Assembly: GCA_040877415.1 (NCBI GenBank)
Contig: JBBDNV010000167.1
Span: forward strand, 1 to 61,655
DNA: 61,655 nucleotides
Direction of reading: 5' to 3'
Origin: JBBDNV01 sp040877415
GTDB taxonomy: Bacteria > Planctomycetota > Planctomycetia > Pirellulales > PALSA-1355
Shown here piece by piece: positions 26,675 through 35,784 of this stretch (its first letter is position 1; each line of letters begins with the position of its first letter). Position numbers and translations under genes: made by a program. The notes below the pieces were generated by a model that worked only from the letters and a program-made list of their open reading frames with translations, was not told where the DNA came from and did not search any database.

Positions 26675-29146
26675 TTACTTTTCTGGCGGCTTCACCTGAA
26701 TCTCGCCAATGTCCACCGGCGGCGGAATCTCGCCGGGCACTTCGGAATCAACCTGAATTTTGCTGTGCGCCGCGAAATTCTCTACGCCGGGCGCCGAGAC
26801 AAACATCTGATAACGGCCCGGCAGCATATGCGGAATCGCGAACGTGCCATCGGCGTTCGGCTGGAGCTTGTCCCGAAAGAACAAGGGCCCGATCGCGCTG
26901 GCGCGAAAGATGCCAAAAGCGTGCCATTGCTCGTCGTCGCCGGGAGAGCCGAAGTGCGGAGCATCGGGATGAATGCGTAACGTCACGCCGTCCCACGAAT
27001 CGCGACCGGTCAACCGGCCCGTGACTTTGCGCCCCTGGCCGCCGATGACTACCGGCGTGGGCTGGCCGGGGCGAATGCTCACCTGCGAATACATGCCTTC
27101 ACAGAGCGCGGACGTTGCTCCCGATTTGCCTTTTTGCGGCAGCTTGATGAACCGCGAAAGCTGCACGCGACCCGGCAATACCTTTTCGAACACGAATCGA
27201 CCTTGCGCGTCGGATGTCGCTTCGGCCTGTTGCCTGATGATCCCCGGATAGCCATACTCGTCGTGGTCGATGTGCAGGGTCACTAGCTCGCCCGCCCCGG
27301 GCTTGTCTTTCCAAAGCACCTGCCCCTCAATCCGCCCCCAGGCTTGGAGCGTGATTTCCGAATGCTCCTGCAATTCCGTGGCCGGCATCACGCGAATACC
27401 CGACTCATGCATCACCAAGGCGGCGGAACCCGGATCGGTTTCCGTGTGCAATCGGAACCGTCCGACGGCGTCGGTCTTCACCAGCGTGGGTCGCCGCCAG
27501 CGGTCGCTTTCCTTTTCCGGTAGCGGATCGAGTTCACCGCGAAGTAGCCCGTTCTCTATCACCGCGTCCTTTTGCGCCAGCGCCAGGGCCACCGTCGCGC
27601 CCGCGGCCGGTGTGCCATCGGGTTTGAGAACCCGGCCGCTCCTGCCGGGATCTGCAACCAGCAGGAATTCGAGCTGCCCGAGGCGTTCTGATTCATTTAT
27701 CCATCGCGACATTTGCGGCTGGTAGCCGCCAGCTTCGACGCGCAGCGTCATTTCCCGATAGCGGCGATCCAACGGCCAAACGAATTCGCCCTTGCCCACG
27801 CGGACCGTGTGCGGCTGCCAATTGGTCCCCTCCAGCCCGGTGCGTTCCCTGAACGCCCTTGACGTCGCCCGTCCCCCCGGCACCCCGGCCAACACGCGAA
27901 ACCACGGAATCGGCTTCTTATCCTTCGCGTCGAGTACCCGGATCGTGATGCCGTCTTGATTCGGCTTCGGGTCCGTTTCGGGCTCTTGCCTCTGTGCCCC
28001 GGGGGCCGAAGCCGGCGGTTGTTCCTGACCGTTCAAACCGCCCGCCGCCGCCAGCGCAATCAGCACGCCAGAAATCAAACTCAGCGCGGCGATCGGCCAG
28101 CCCGACCGGCCCGGCCGCTGCGGGCTCTCGCCCACCAGCCGGCGGATGCGTGTGACGAGCGATCCTCCGCTGGCCGCTACGCCCAACGCCACCGGCGCTC
28201 GCCGCCGCTCTTCGAGCGCCACGAGCGCCCGCGCATACACGAGCCTGTCGCCAGTGTACGCCGCCGCGATTGTATCGCAGCAGTGTTCTCGCTCCTGGCG
28301 GACCTGGCCCGACACCCACCACACCGCCGGATGATAAAAGAACAATGTCTCAACCATCGTCTGCAAAAGGTTTACCAGGAAATCGTGTCGGCGCACGTGC
28401 GCCAGCTCGTGCGCGAGAATCGCTTCGAGCTCGACCGGGCTCAGACCGGTGAGTATCCCTGCCGGCAACAGCACGACCGGCTTCAGCCAACCGACCACAA
28501 AAGGCACCGTTGCCCGCGTCGAGCTGAGCAACCGCACCGGATACGAGATGCCCAGCACCTGCCGCAAGTGGGCCAGGCGTTCGATCCAATAAGACTCCTC
28601 GATTTCGCCGCCGCAGGCACGAATTCGTCGGATCGCGTTCCAGTCCCTGACGAGCCGCAGGCAAAGCACCCCCACACACACCGCCCACAGGCCCACGATC
28701 TTGGGCAGCCACGGCCGCGACGCACCCGCCCACGATGTCAACCTGGCAACGGACACGTACTCCCTCGACCCCCAGCCGGCCATGGTGTCCGCGACGGGCA
28801 CCCCACTGCGCGCTTCTGGACGCGGTTCCGCGGCAGCAGAAACACGTTGCGCGTCGCGTGCTGTCGCTTCCGGTGGCGAGTTCCCGGCCCCGGCCAGGGC
28901 AACCGTTGCCTTCACCGTTCGCTCGAATTGGGCGACGCTCATTTGCCAGGCGAACGTCACCACCGCTGCGGCCATCATCAGGCCAAGCGCCGCACAGCCC
29001 AGCGCGTAACACAGGTTGGGGGATGCCCTTTGCACGAGCCGCAGAGTCGCGAACAGCAGCGCGGCGACCAATGCCCCCTGCCACACGAAATGCACGAGCG
29101 TCCATCCAAGCGATTCCACGATCGACGCGACGGGAGAGGCGTTCAT
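26675..29146 (-). CDS. M56 (BlaR1-family) membrane metalloprotease with beta-sandwich C-terminus
   Basis: An 823-residue receptor protease. Four N-terminal membrane helices surround the zinc motif AILAHELAHVRRHD (HExxH, about 246-250), as in BlaR1 and MecR1. A further helix (PIAALSLISGVLIALAAAGGL, about 350) leads to an extracytoplasmic part. Instead of a penicillin-binding domain, that part (about 390-820) contains carboxypeptidase-regulatory-like beta modules, such as IRVLDAKDKKPIPWFRVLA and GRSGRVLKPDGTPAAGATVA. On sensing its signal it would cleave the BlaI repressor. Its ATG overlaps the blaI stop (ATGA at 29143-29146). The ligand is unknown. Confidence 0.88.
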   Translation of the reverse strand: MNASPVASIVESLGWTLVHFVWQGALVAALLFATLRLVQRASPNLCYALGCAALGLMMAAAVVTFAWQMSVAQFERTVKATVALAGAGNSPPEATARDAQRVSAAAEPRPEARSGVPVADTMAGWGSREYVSVARLTSWAGASRPWLPKIVGLWAVCVGVLCLRLVRDWNAIRRIRACGGEIEESYWIERLAHLRQVLGISYPVRLLSSTRATVPFVVGWLKPVVLLPAGILTGLSPVELEAILAHELAHVRRHDFLVNLLQTMVETLFFYHPAVWWVSGQVRQEREHCCDTIAAAYTGDRLVYARALVALEERRRAPVALGVAASGGSLVTRIRRLVGESPQRPGRSGWPIAALSLISGVLIALAAAGGLNGQEQPPASAPGAQRQEPETDPKPNQDGITIRVLDAKDKKPIPWFRVLAGVPGGRATSRAFRERTGLEGTNWQPHTVRVGKGEFVWPLDRRYREMTLRVEAGGYQPQMSRWINESERLGQLEFLLVADPGRSGRVLKPDGTPAAGATVALALAQKDAVIENGLLRGELDPLPEKESDRWRRPTLVKTDAVGRFRLHTETDPGSAALVMHESGIRVMPATELQEHSEITLQAWGRIEGQVLWKDKPGAGELVTLHIDHDEYGYPGIIRQQAEATSDAQGRFVFEKVLPGRVQLSRFIKLPQKGKSGATSALCEGMYSQVSIRPGQPTPVVIGGQGRKVTGRLTGRDSWDGVTLRIHPDAPHFGSPGDDEQWHAFGIFRASAIGPLFFRDKLQPNADGTFAIPHMLPGRYQMFVSAPGVENFAAHSKIQVDSEVPGEIPPPVDIGEIQVKPPEK

Positions 29147-29547
29147 GGCATCCTCGTTTTACCTTGTCGGGCTTCGAGTTTGTCGAGCAAGTTGCGGATC
29201 TCCGCCAGTTCATCCGGCGACGCCTTTTTTTCCGACAGGGCCTGTACGACCAGCTTGCCCGGCGATCCGCCGAAGGCGCGGTGCAGCAGATCGCGCACCA
29301 GTTGCCGCTGCGTATGCTCGGCCTGCCGGGCCGCCTCGTAGACGTGCGATCGCCGCGACTTGTCCCTCCGCACCAACCCCTTGTCTGCCATGTTCTGCAG
29401 GATTTTCAGGGTCGTGGTGTAGCCCGTGGCCTTCGCGCCGCTGGCGGCCTGGTGGATTTCGCGCACCGTGCTCGGCCCGCGCTCCCACAGCACCCGCAGC
29501 AATGTCAGTTCCGCCGCGGTCGGTCGAATCGCAGGTTTTCTCTCCAT
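29143..29547 (-). CDS. BlaI/MecI-family transcriptional repressor
   Basis: A 134-residue winged-helix repressor: TAAELTLLRVLWERGPSTVR, then the recognition region GAKATGYTTTLKILQNMADK and the wing LVRRDKSRRSHVYEA. The C-terminal half is the dimerisation domain cut by M56 proteases. It is the first gene of a two-gene unit with the M56 protein and should repress that unit by binding the inverted repeat in its own promoter. The ATG at 29547 has no ribosome-binding sequence, consistent with a leaderless message. Confidence 0.92.
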   Translation of the reverse strand: MERKPAIRPTAAELTLLRVLWERGPSTVREIHQAASGAKATGYTTTLKILQNMADKGLVRRDKSRRSHVYEAARQAEHTQRQLVRDLLHRAFGGSPGKLVVQALSEKKASPDELAEIRNLLDKLEARQGKTRMP

Positions 29548-29553
29548 GCCGTC

Positions 29554-29582
29554 AATGTACGATATCTATCGTATAATGTCAA
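29554..29582 (-). promoter_or_regulatory. blaI promoter with embedded operator
   Basis: On the minus strand, TTGACA (29582-29577) and TACATT (29559-29554) are 17 bp apart, a consensus-like sigma-70 promoter. The inverted repeat TACGATA-GA-TATCGTA (29558-29573, perfect 7-bp arms) fills the spacer and overlaps the -10, where a bound BlaI dimer would block polymerase. The predicted start of transcription, about seven bases past the -10, coincides with the first base of the blaI ATG. Confidence 0.75.
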
Positions 29583-29701
29583 CGACAAGCTTCGTACTCC
29601 AAGCGGGGCAACGAACGCCGGCCCTGGCAAACTGGTCCGGTTGACCGGTGCTTTGACCCTGAAATTGTCATCTGATAGGCTGAGGGAACGGAGGGTGCCC
29701 T

Positions 29702-29938
29702 ATGGCATATCAGTTTTCGAGCGATCTCATGCAGCGAATTCAGGCGTTCGTCGCTAGCGGCGGGTACGCAAGCGAAGAAGACGTCGTTCGCGAGGCGCTT
29801 GCCGCGCTCGAGCAGCGCCAGCAGGACCTGGCCGCGATTTGAACGGGCGTGGCCGACATGGAGGCTGGTCGCTATCGGCCGTTCTCAGAAATCGACGTCG
29901 AATTTCGCGCAAAGCACGACATCGCTCGCGACGAATGA
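29702..29938 (+). pseudogene. ParD-like antitoxin interrupted by an in-frame stop
   Basis: A strong GGAGGG six bases upstream starts a frame at ATG 29702: MAYQFSSDLMQRIQAF, then SGGYASEEDVVREAL and ALEQRQQDLAAI, the ribbon-helix-helix and helix pattern of ParD/CopG antitoxins. A TGA at 29840-29842 stops it after 46 residues. The same frame continues for 31 more codons (GVADMEAGRYRPFSEID, then FRAKHDIARDE) to a TGA at 29936, as expected of a full 78-residue protein. The stop may derive from CGA by one base change. No toxin gene follows; the sulfatase start overlaps its final stop. Confidence 0.75.
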
Positions 29939-30970
29939 GGATGGAAGTTGTTCTGACGCACCAGGCAAACCACATTTGGCCAACTTTGGTTTGTGCCGTC
30001 GCGGTCGCGCTTGTCGTCGGGTTGGCGGCGACGCCGGCTGGTGCCGCCGATAAGCCTAACATTCTCGTCTTCTATGCCGACGATCTCGGCTGGGGAGAGC
30101 TCGGCTGCCAGGGCAACGCCGAAATCCCGACCCCCAACATTGATTCCATCGCCACTGGCGGCATCCGCTTCACGCAGGGTTACGTCGCGGCCACGTATTG
30201 CAGCCCGTCGCGCGCTGGCTTGATGACCGGCCGCTATCCCACGCGATTTGGCCATGAGTTCAACAGCGTGCACAACGCCGTCGGCCTGGCCGCGCACGAA
30301 ACAACCATGGCCGACCGTCTGAAGGCCCAAGGATACGCCACCTGCTGCGTCGGCAAATGGCACCTCGGCCATCAGCCCGCCAACCGGCCGACGCGGCGCG
30401 GCTTCGACGAGTTTTACGGCACCTTGGCCAACACCCCGTTCTTCCACCCCACCAACTTCGTCGATTCGCGTGTTTCAAACGACGTGCAAACGGTCAGCGA
30501 CGATTCGTTCTACACCACCGACGCCTACGCCGACCGCTCGGTCGACTGGATCGAGAAGAACAAAAACCGACCGTGGTTCCTCTATATGCCGTTCAACGCC
30601 CAGCACGCTCCGCTTCAAGCACCGAAGAAATATCTCGATCGATTCAGCCTGGAAGCTCGACGGCGTGAACCTGCTGCCCTATCTGACCGGCGCCAACAGC
30701 GCCCGGCCGCACGAAACACTTTGTTGGCGCTTTGGACCTCAATGGGCCGTGCGCCACGGCGACCTGAAGCTGGTCGTCTCACGCGGCGGCAGCGGCGCGC
30801 CGGAACTCTATGACCTGGCCCACGACGTGTCAGAGACGAAGGATCTGGCCAAATCGCAACCCGAGACGGTCCGCGAACTGCAAGCTCTCTGGGCCGCCTG
30901 GAGCGCCGAACAAGCCCCGCCCAGCGCCCCGGACCGGCCGGCGAAAAGGAAGGCCAAGAGGGCCGCCTAG
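29935..30970 (+). pseudogene. Secreted sulfatase with internal deletion
   Basis: Reads as a sulfatase from the signal peptide (VAVALVVGLAATPAGA) through PNILVFYADDLGWGELG and the formylglycine site YCSPSRAGLMTGR to APKKYLDRF near 30646. The frame then becomes nonsense, while another frame picks up at once with AWKLDGVNLLPYLTG and continues to a normal sulfatase C-terminus (PELYDLAHDVSETKDLA). The segment that should lie between, including the DNG metal-binding region and the second catalytic Lys/His, is absent. This fits an internal deletion of roughly 130-170 codons with a frameshift, so no active enzyme is expected. Confidence 0.85.
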
Positions 30971-30971
30971 C

Positions 30972-31064
30972 AGGCTGTTGAAAAATGGGACTGGCTCCGA
31001 GCACGTCGCGGCGAGACCCGCGAAAAACGGCGGTCGCGAGGTGCCTGTCCCAGTTTTTCAACAC
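30972..31064. repeat. Small inverted-repeat element
   Basis: The left arm (30976-30994, TGTTGAAAAATGGGACTGGC) and right arm (31043-31063, reverse complement TGTTGAAAAACTGGGACAGGC) are near-perfect inverted repeats about 48 bp apart, immediately after the sulfatase remnant. There is no coding sequence inside. It looks like a non-autonomous mobile or dispersed element. Confidence 0.6.
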
Positions 31065-31126
31065 GCCGCCTAGGTCCAGCAACTGACTGTCGCGAGAATC
31101 GTCGCCCTGGGGACGCGAATCTGGCT

Positions 31127-32626
31127 TCAGGCCAACAGCTCGTGACGCACTTTCCCTTCACCGGCGATGGCGATGGGGCGGCCGAGACGGTCGCGAATGA
31201 GCGTTTCCGGATCGATGCCCAGCAGGTGGTACATCGTGGCCAGGATGTCCTTCGGCGAAACGGGCGTGTCGAGGACGGCGCCGGCGATGCGATCGGTGCG
31301 GCCTACGACTTTGCCGCGGGCCGTTCCGCCGCCGACAAGCAGCGTGGAATAGGCCTGGGCCCAATGGCCTCGGCCGCCGCCCTGCACGTTTTCGAGCTTC
31401 GGCGTGCGACCGTGCTCGGTCGTGCACACGATCAATGTGTCGTCGAGCATGCCGCGGTCCTCGAGATCGAGAATCAGCGTGCTGAGCGCCCTATCCAGCC
31501 CGGGGCAAAGCTGCTCGCGCATCAGCTCATAATGATAGTAGTGCGTGTCCCAGGCGCTGTTGACCAGCTCGAACTCGTCCCACAGCACCGTGACGAACTC
31601 GGTGCCGGCCTCCAACAGCCGCCGGGCGACAAGGGCTGCCTGCCCGAAAAGGGTCATGCCGTACCGCTCGCGCATCGCCGCCGGCTCGCGGGCCACGTCG
31701 AGCGCCTCGGAAAGCGTGCTGGTCGTCAGATACGAAAAAGCCTGCCGGCGAAAATCGTCAAACGAGCGCGCGGCCGCGCTCGAGTCGATCAGCCGCCGCG
31801 CGTCGTCGAATTGCTGCAAGAGCGAGCGGCGACGGTTGAGCCGATCGAGCGTCACGCCGTCGGGCAATTGGGCGTCGGCCGCCAGGCCGAAGCGGCAATC
31901 CGGCGCAAGCGGTCCATACGGATCGTTGCAGCGAATCGTCTGGTTGCCGAACGTGTATGTCGAGACCCGCGTCCCCTTTCCCTCGAAATCGGTCCACAGC
32001 GGATCGTAGGCCCGCCCCAGCCAGGCTCCATACGGGCCCGCATTGTCGCCGGCCGCGTAGGGCCGGCGCGAGCTGAGCCGCCACGGCAGAGCGACATTGC
32101 GGTGGATGGGCCCAGCCGGCTCGCCGCGCTGGTCGGCCAGATAGTCGACCACCGAACCGATGAACGGCCAATGCCGCGGGTCGCGCGGGCTCATCTGTAG
32201 CGGCACGTCGATGGTGGGAATCGAAGTCAGCGTGAAAGCCGAAGCGTGCAGCGGATAAGGATGCGTCATGGACCGCACGATGGTCGCCCGGTCGATGATC
32301 CGCGCGGTCTGGGGCAACAACTCACCGATTTGCACGCCCGGCACACTCGTCGAGATCGCACCCAACTCCCCGCGCACTTGGACCGGAGCGTCGGGCTTGG
32401 GATCGAACGTCTCCAACTGGCTGGCGGCGCCGTACAGGTACAAGAAGACGCACCGTTTGGCCCGGCCGAACGACGCCGGCCGTGTCGCTTTGGCTGCCGC
32501 AGCCGGCGCGGCGCCGATGACGGATTGGGCACCTAGTCCCAACAGTCCGAGCCCGCCCGCCTGCAGAAAATCCCGCCGCGAGAGCCCGTCGCACAGCCGC
32601 TTGTGAGAACCAAGAATCCGCAGCAT
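31127..32626 (-). CDS. DUF1501 protein, Tat-exported
   Basis: A 499-residue DUF1501 protein, a family of the alkaline-phosphatase/sulfatase superfamily greatly expanded in planctomycetes. The N-terminus has a Tat signal (SRRDFLQAGGLGLLGLGA). Typical segments are RCVFLYLYGAASQLETFDPK, TIVRSMTHPYPLHAS, VLWDEFELVNSAWDTH, TEHGRTPKLEN and GRGHWAQAYSTLLVGGG. Usually a DUF1549/DUF1553 cytochrome gene lies next to it; none is present here. ATG 32626 fits the Tat signal better than the in-frame start at 32674. Molecular function is not established. Confidence 0.88.
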   Translation of the reverse strand: MLRILGSHKRLCDGLSRRDFLQAGGLGLLGLGAQSVIGAAPAAAAKATRPASFGRAKRCVFLYLYGAASQLETFDPKPDAPVQVRGELGAISTSVPGVQIGELLPQTARIIDRATIVRSMTHPYPLHASAFTLTSIPTIDVPLQMSPRDPRHWPFIGSVVDYLADQRGEPAGPIHRNVALPWRLSSRRPYAAGDNAGPYGAWLGRAYDPLWTDFEGKGTRVSTYTFGNQTIRCNDPYGPLAPDCRFGLAADAQLPDGVTLDRLNRRRSLLQQFDDARRLIDSSAAARSFDDFRRQAFSYLTTSTLSEALDVAREPAAMRERYGMTLFGQAALVARRLLEAGTEFVTVLWDEFELVNSAWDTHYYHYELMREQLCPGLDRALSTLILDLEDRGMLDDTLIVCTTEHGRTPKLENVQGGGRGHWAQAYSTLLVGGGTARGKVVGRTDRIAGAVLDTPVSPKDILATMYHLLGIDPETLIRDRLGRPIAIAGEGKVRHELLA

Positions 32627-32816
32627 CGCACGCCCCTTGACGGCCGTCGATCCGGTCACCCCAAGCGTCACCATTCTAACAGCGCGGTCCGGCGTGTGTA
32701 GACGGGAAACGCATTAGATTGACCGCTGGCGCGCGGGTGAAATGGTACGCCATTGTCGATGGCCGCCGACAAGGACTCGCTCGCGTCGCCAGATTGGCGA
32801 TGGCGCGCGGGGCGCC

Positions 32817-35567
32817 TTATTCTCTCGCTTGGGAGCTCGCTGAATCGATCGCCGGCTGGCTGGCGACGAGCAGACGCGCCAGAGTTTGGGCCAGGTGTTC
32901 CAGCGAGCCGCGGTCGGGCAACGTGACCGTGAGGCGCGGCCTGCCGGTTGGATCTTCGTCGACGCACGCGCCCAGTCCTTCGCGCAAGCTGGCTACCAGT
33001 GCGGGCGACGGCGGGGCCGAGGGCGTTTGATCGACCAATTCGCCGAGCAGCTTGAACGCTGCGCCCAATAACTCTCCACCGGCAGCGGCTACGCGATCGC
33101 GGTACGACTCGGGGAGTCGCAAAGCGGCGTCTTCTTCCTGCCGGCGGACCGACTGATCAACGGGCGCCTCGCAGCGAGCTCCGAGCAACACCTCCAAGCG
33201 GCCCTTCAACTCCTGCACGCCGCTGGCCACGTCCACTTCATCCACGTCGGACTCGACGTCCAGGGCCGCCAGTGCCAAATCCTTCTTGGCTGCCAGCGTC
33301 GTCAGCAGGCTTTCCTCGATCGTGCCCTCAGTCACCAGCACGAACACCTGGACGCTCCGCCTCTGGCCCATGCGATGGGCCCGGGCGATGCGCTGATCGA
33401 GCACGGCCGGGTTCCACGGTAGATCGACGTTGACGACCGTATTGGCGGCCTGCAGGTTCAAGCCCGTGGAGCCGGCATTGGTGGTCAGGAACAGCCGGCA
33501 GCCGGCGTCGGTTTGAAAACGGTCTACCAACTCTTGACGCTTTTTCTGCGGCACGCTGCCGTCGAGCCGGACGTAGTCGAGTCTTCGCTTGCCCAGCAGC
33601 GGCTCGATCATGTCGAGCATCGTGGTCCATTCGGAAAAGACGACCACCTTGCGCGCCTCTTCCTCGAACAAGGACTCGAACAGTTCGTCGAGCCGTTCCA
33701 GCTTCGTCGAATAGCAGGGCTTCTGCTTGTCCACCAGAAACGTGCTGTCAGCCGTCATCCGGCAGACCAGCAATTCCTTTTGTAGCCGCAGCAAGTCCAT
33801 TTCGCTGATAAACTTCTTGCGCACGATGGTGGATACGATCTTCATGTGCGCCTGGTGCATGGCGAGCTGCTCGTCGCTGGGCGCAATGCGCACGAATTCG
33901 GTCGTCCGCTCGGGGAGTTCGAGCCGGACGCTCTCACGCGTGCGGCGCAAAAGGATCGGCTTGAGCGTTTCCCGCAGATCAGTCAGTTTCTTGTATCCGA
34001 GCACCCTCCCTTTTTCATCCACGACGCGATGTTTGTTGAAGAACCGAAACCCGGGCCCCAGGCGACGGTCGTCGACGAACTGGACGATTGAATACAGATC
34101 GTCGAGTCGGTTTTCCAAGGGCGTCCCGGTAAGCACCAGCGCGAAACGCGACCGCAAACTCTTCACCACTTGGGCGGTCTTCGATTCCCAATTCTTGATT
34201 CGCTGGCCTTCGTCCAGAATGATCAAGTCCCAGCCGACGCGCTCGATGGCCAACAGATCGCGCAGCACCTGCTCATAGTTGCAGATGGTGAAAAAACAGT
34301 CGTTCCCGTATTGCGCCTGCCGCTCGGCGGCGGCCCCGTGGATAAGCTGCACATCGCGATCGCAGAAACGGTGGATTTCGCTGCGCCATTGCGACTTGAG
34401 CGAAGCCGGACAAATCACGAGCACCTTGCTGATCTCGCCCTGGCGCGCGAGCAGTTCCGCGGTGCCCACGCCCTGCATCGTTTTGCCCAGCCCCATGTCG
34501 TCGGCCAGAATCGCTCGGCCCGCGCCGATTGCGAAAGCGATCCCGTCCAACTGATACGGCAACAGCGGCAATTTGAGCAGAGTCGTTCGCAACGGATGCG
34601 CGGCGGGCTCGCCGCGAATCTCACCCGACGTGGCGCCTAAGCGATGCTGCAAGGTTCGCTGTTGGATAAATTCCTCGGCATCGGGATAGACCGTTACTTC
34701 GTGTCCGAGTTGTTGCAAGCGCGCCAACCGCCGGAGCAAGTCGTGCAGATCCTCAATCGGGCGATCTCGCAACGCAGCGACTATCTTTGCCGCTTCGGCG
34801 TCGATGCGATCGGGCACGAGCAGCCGCAGCGATAGCTCACCGGCATAGTGCAAGTGGACCGCCAGGCTCTGCGGGCGATAGGGCCGGCTGAGTTGCCCGG
34901 CCGTAAAGCGACGCCGCGCCTTGGCCAGCACTTGCAGGACGTGTTTGCAGGTGCCCAGCGTGTTTGTGCGAAAGTCGGGGCAGGAACAATACGAATCGCC
35001 AGGCTCGGCTCCGCGCAACGCCACTCGATAAGTCTTACCGCTAAGACGATTGGTTACCAGGTAGTCGGTCCACGGCCGCGTCGCGTCGACCGCCCGCACG
35101 GCCATCTTTTCCGTTCGCGCCCGCTCGGCGCGGTCCGCGATCGCGCGGCGCACCAACTCATCCTCGGCCAGGCTTTCGATCGGCACGCGCGGCTTCGGAG
35201 GCGCGGCCAGCCCCAACGCCAGCTTTTCTTCCAGAATGAGCGAGAAGGCCGCGCCAACGTGCTCGCAGGCCCGACGACAGCGATTGCAGCGAAAATGAAG
35301 CCGGTTGCGGGCTTGGGCCATCAGGGTAATCGTGACCACCGGCGGCGAACCGTCGAGCCAATCGCCCGGAAAGCGCAAGCGGAAAAGGTCGGCCCCCAGA
35401 AAGACGTCGTCGCGGATCTTGAACTCCCAGGAATTCGCGTGCCGCTGGATCAACTGGCGCCCCTGGGGCCCTAACAGTTTGCAGGCCTCCGTAAACGTCA
35501 GCCGCGAGAGGCGATCTTTGAGCGACAATCGGCCGCTGGGCAGAACCTTTGCCGTTGAGGTCGTCAT
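32817..35567 (-). CDS. SWIM zinc-finger SNF2-family ATPase
   Basis: A 916-residue Swi2/Snf2-type ATPase. Residues about 60-250 hold a first CxxC..C cluster (RCNRCRRACEHVG) and a SWIM zinc motif (SCPDFRTNTLGTCKHVL). The motor follows: DDMGLGKTMQ (motif I), DEGQ in ILDEGQRIKN (motif II, Gln for His), LTGTPLENRLDDLYSI (III), then GSTGLNLQAANTVVNVDLPWNP and QRIARAHRMGQRR (V-VI). These translocate on double-stranded DNA. A 150-residue helical C-terminus follows. AAGGAG precedes ATG 35567. Role: DNA repair or transcription remodelling; the divergent neighbour is RecQ. Confidence 0.9.
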   Translation of the reverse strand: MTTSTAKVLPSGRLSLKDRLSRLTFTEACKLLGPQGRQLIQRHANSWEFKIRDDVFLGADLFRLRFPGDWLDGSPPVVTITLMAQARNRLHFRCNRCRRACEHVGAAFSLILEEKLALGLAAPPKPRVPIESLAEDELVRRAIADRAERARTEKMAVRAVDATRPWTDYLVTNRLSGKTYRVALRGAEPGDSYCSCPDFRTNTLGTCKHVLQVLAKARRRFTAGQLSRPYRPQSLAVHLHYAGELSLRLLVPDRIDAEAAKIVAALRDRPIEDLHDLLRRLARLQQLGHEVTVYPDAEEFIQQRTLQHRLGATSGEIRGEPAAHPLRTTLLKLPLLPYQLDGIAFAIGAGRAILADDMGLGKTMQGVGTAELLARQGEISKVLVICPASLKSQWRSEIHRFCDRDVQLIHGAAAERQAQYGNDCFFTICNYEQVLRDLLAIERVGWDLIILDEGQRIKNWESKTAQVVKSLRSRFALVLTGTPLENRLDDLYSIVQFVDDRRLGPGFRFFNKHRVVDEKGRVLGYKKLTDLRETLKPILLRRTRESVRLELPERTTEFVRIAPSDEQLAMHQAHMKIVSTIVRKKFISEMDLLRLQKELLVCRMTADSTFLVDKQKPCYSTKLERLDELFESLFEEEARKVVVFSEWTTMLDMIEPLLGKRRLDYVRLDGSVPQKKRQELVDRFQTDAGCRLFLTTNAGSTGLNLQAANTVVNVDLPWNPAVLDQRIARAHRMGQRRSVQVFVLVTEGTIEESLLTTLAAKKDLALAALDVESDVDEVDVASGVQELKGRLEVLLGARCEAPVDQSVRRQEEDAALRLPESYRDRVAAAGGELLGAAFKLLGELVDQTPSAPPSPALVASLREGLGACVDEDPTGRPRLTVTLPDRGSLEHLAQTLARLLVASQPAIDSASSQARE

Positions 35568-35608
35568 GACGCCGCGCTCCTTGCCAGGCAAGAGGAAACA
35601 GATTTAGG

Positions 35609-35703
35609 GCCTATCCGAGAACCGGCGGGGACTGTCCCGATTTTGCGGTGCCCTGGGAGCAAAATGGGACTGTCCCCCTCTCGGAGACGGTTCTCGGATA
35701 GGC
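35609..35703. repeat. 95-bp inverted-repeat element (MITE-like)
   Basis: Perfect 16-bp terminal inverted repeats, GCCTATCCGAGAACCG at 35609-35624 and its complement at 35688-35703. A second, imperfect inner pair (GGGGACTGTCCCGATTTTGC and GCAAAATGGGACTGTCCCC) lies inside, so the whole can fold into one long hairpin. It sits between the divergent SNF2 and recQ genes. Confidence 0.75.
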
Positions 35704-35784
35704 TCTTATGGCGCTCGATCCTTGAATCCAATGAATGTACCGCATCTAATCCACCGGTAAAGGTCCTCTCGGTGGTTGCTGGCC

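Noticed and set aside
29702..29938. Read-through or selenocysteine use of the TGA in the ParD-like gene
   Set aside because: No stem-loop of the SECIS kind follows, the family does not use selenocysteine, and ParD relatives have an ordinary residue here.
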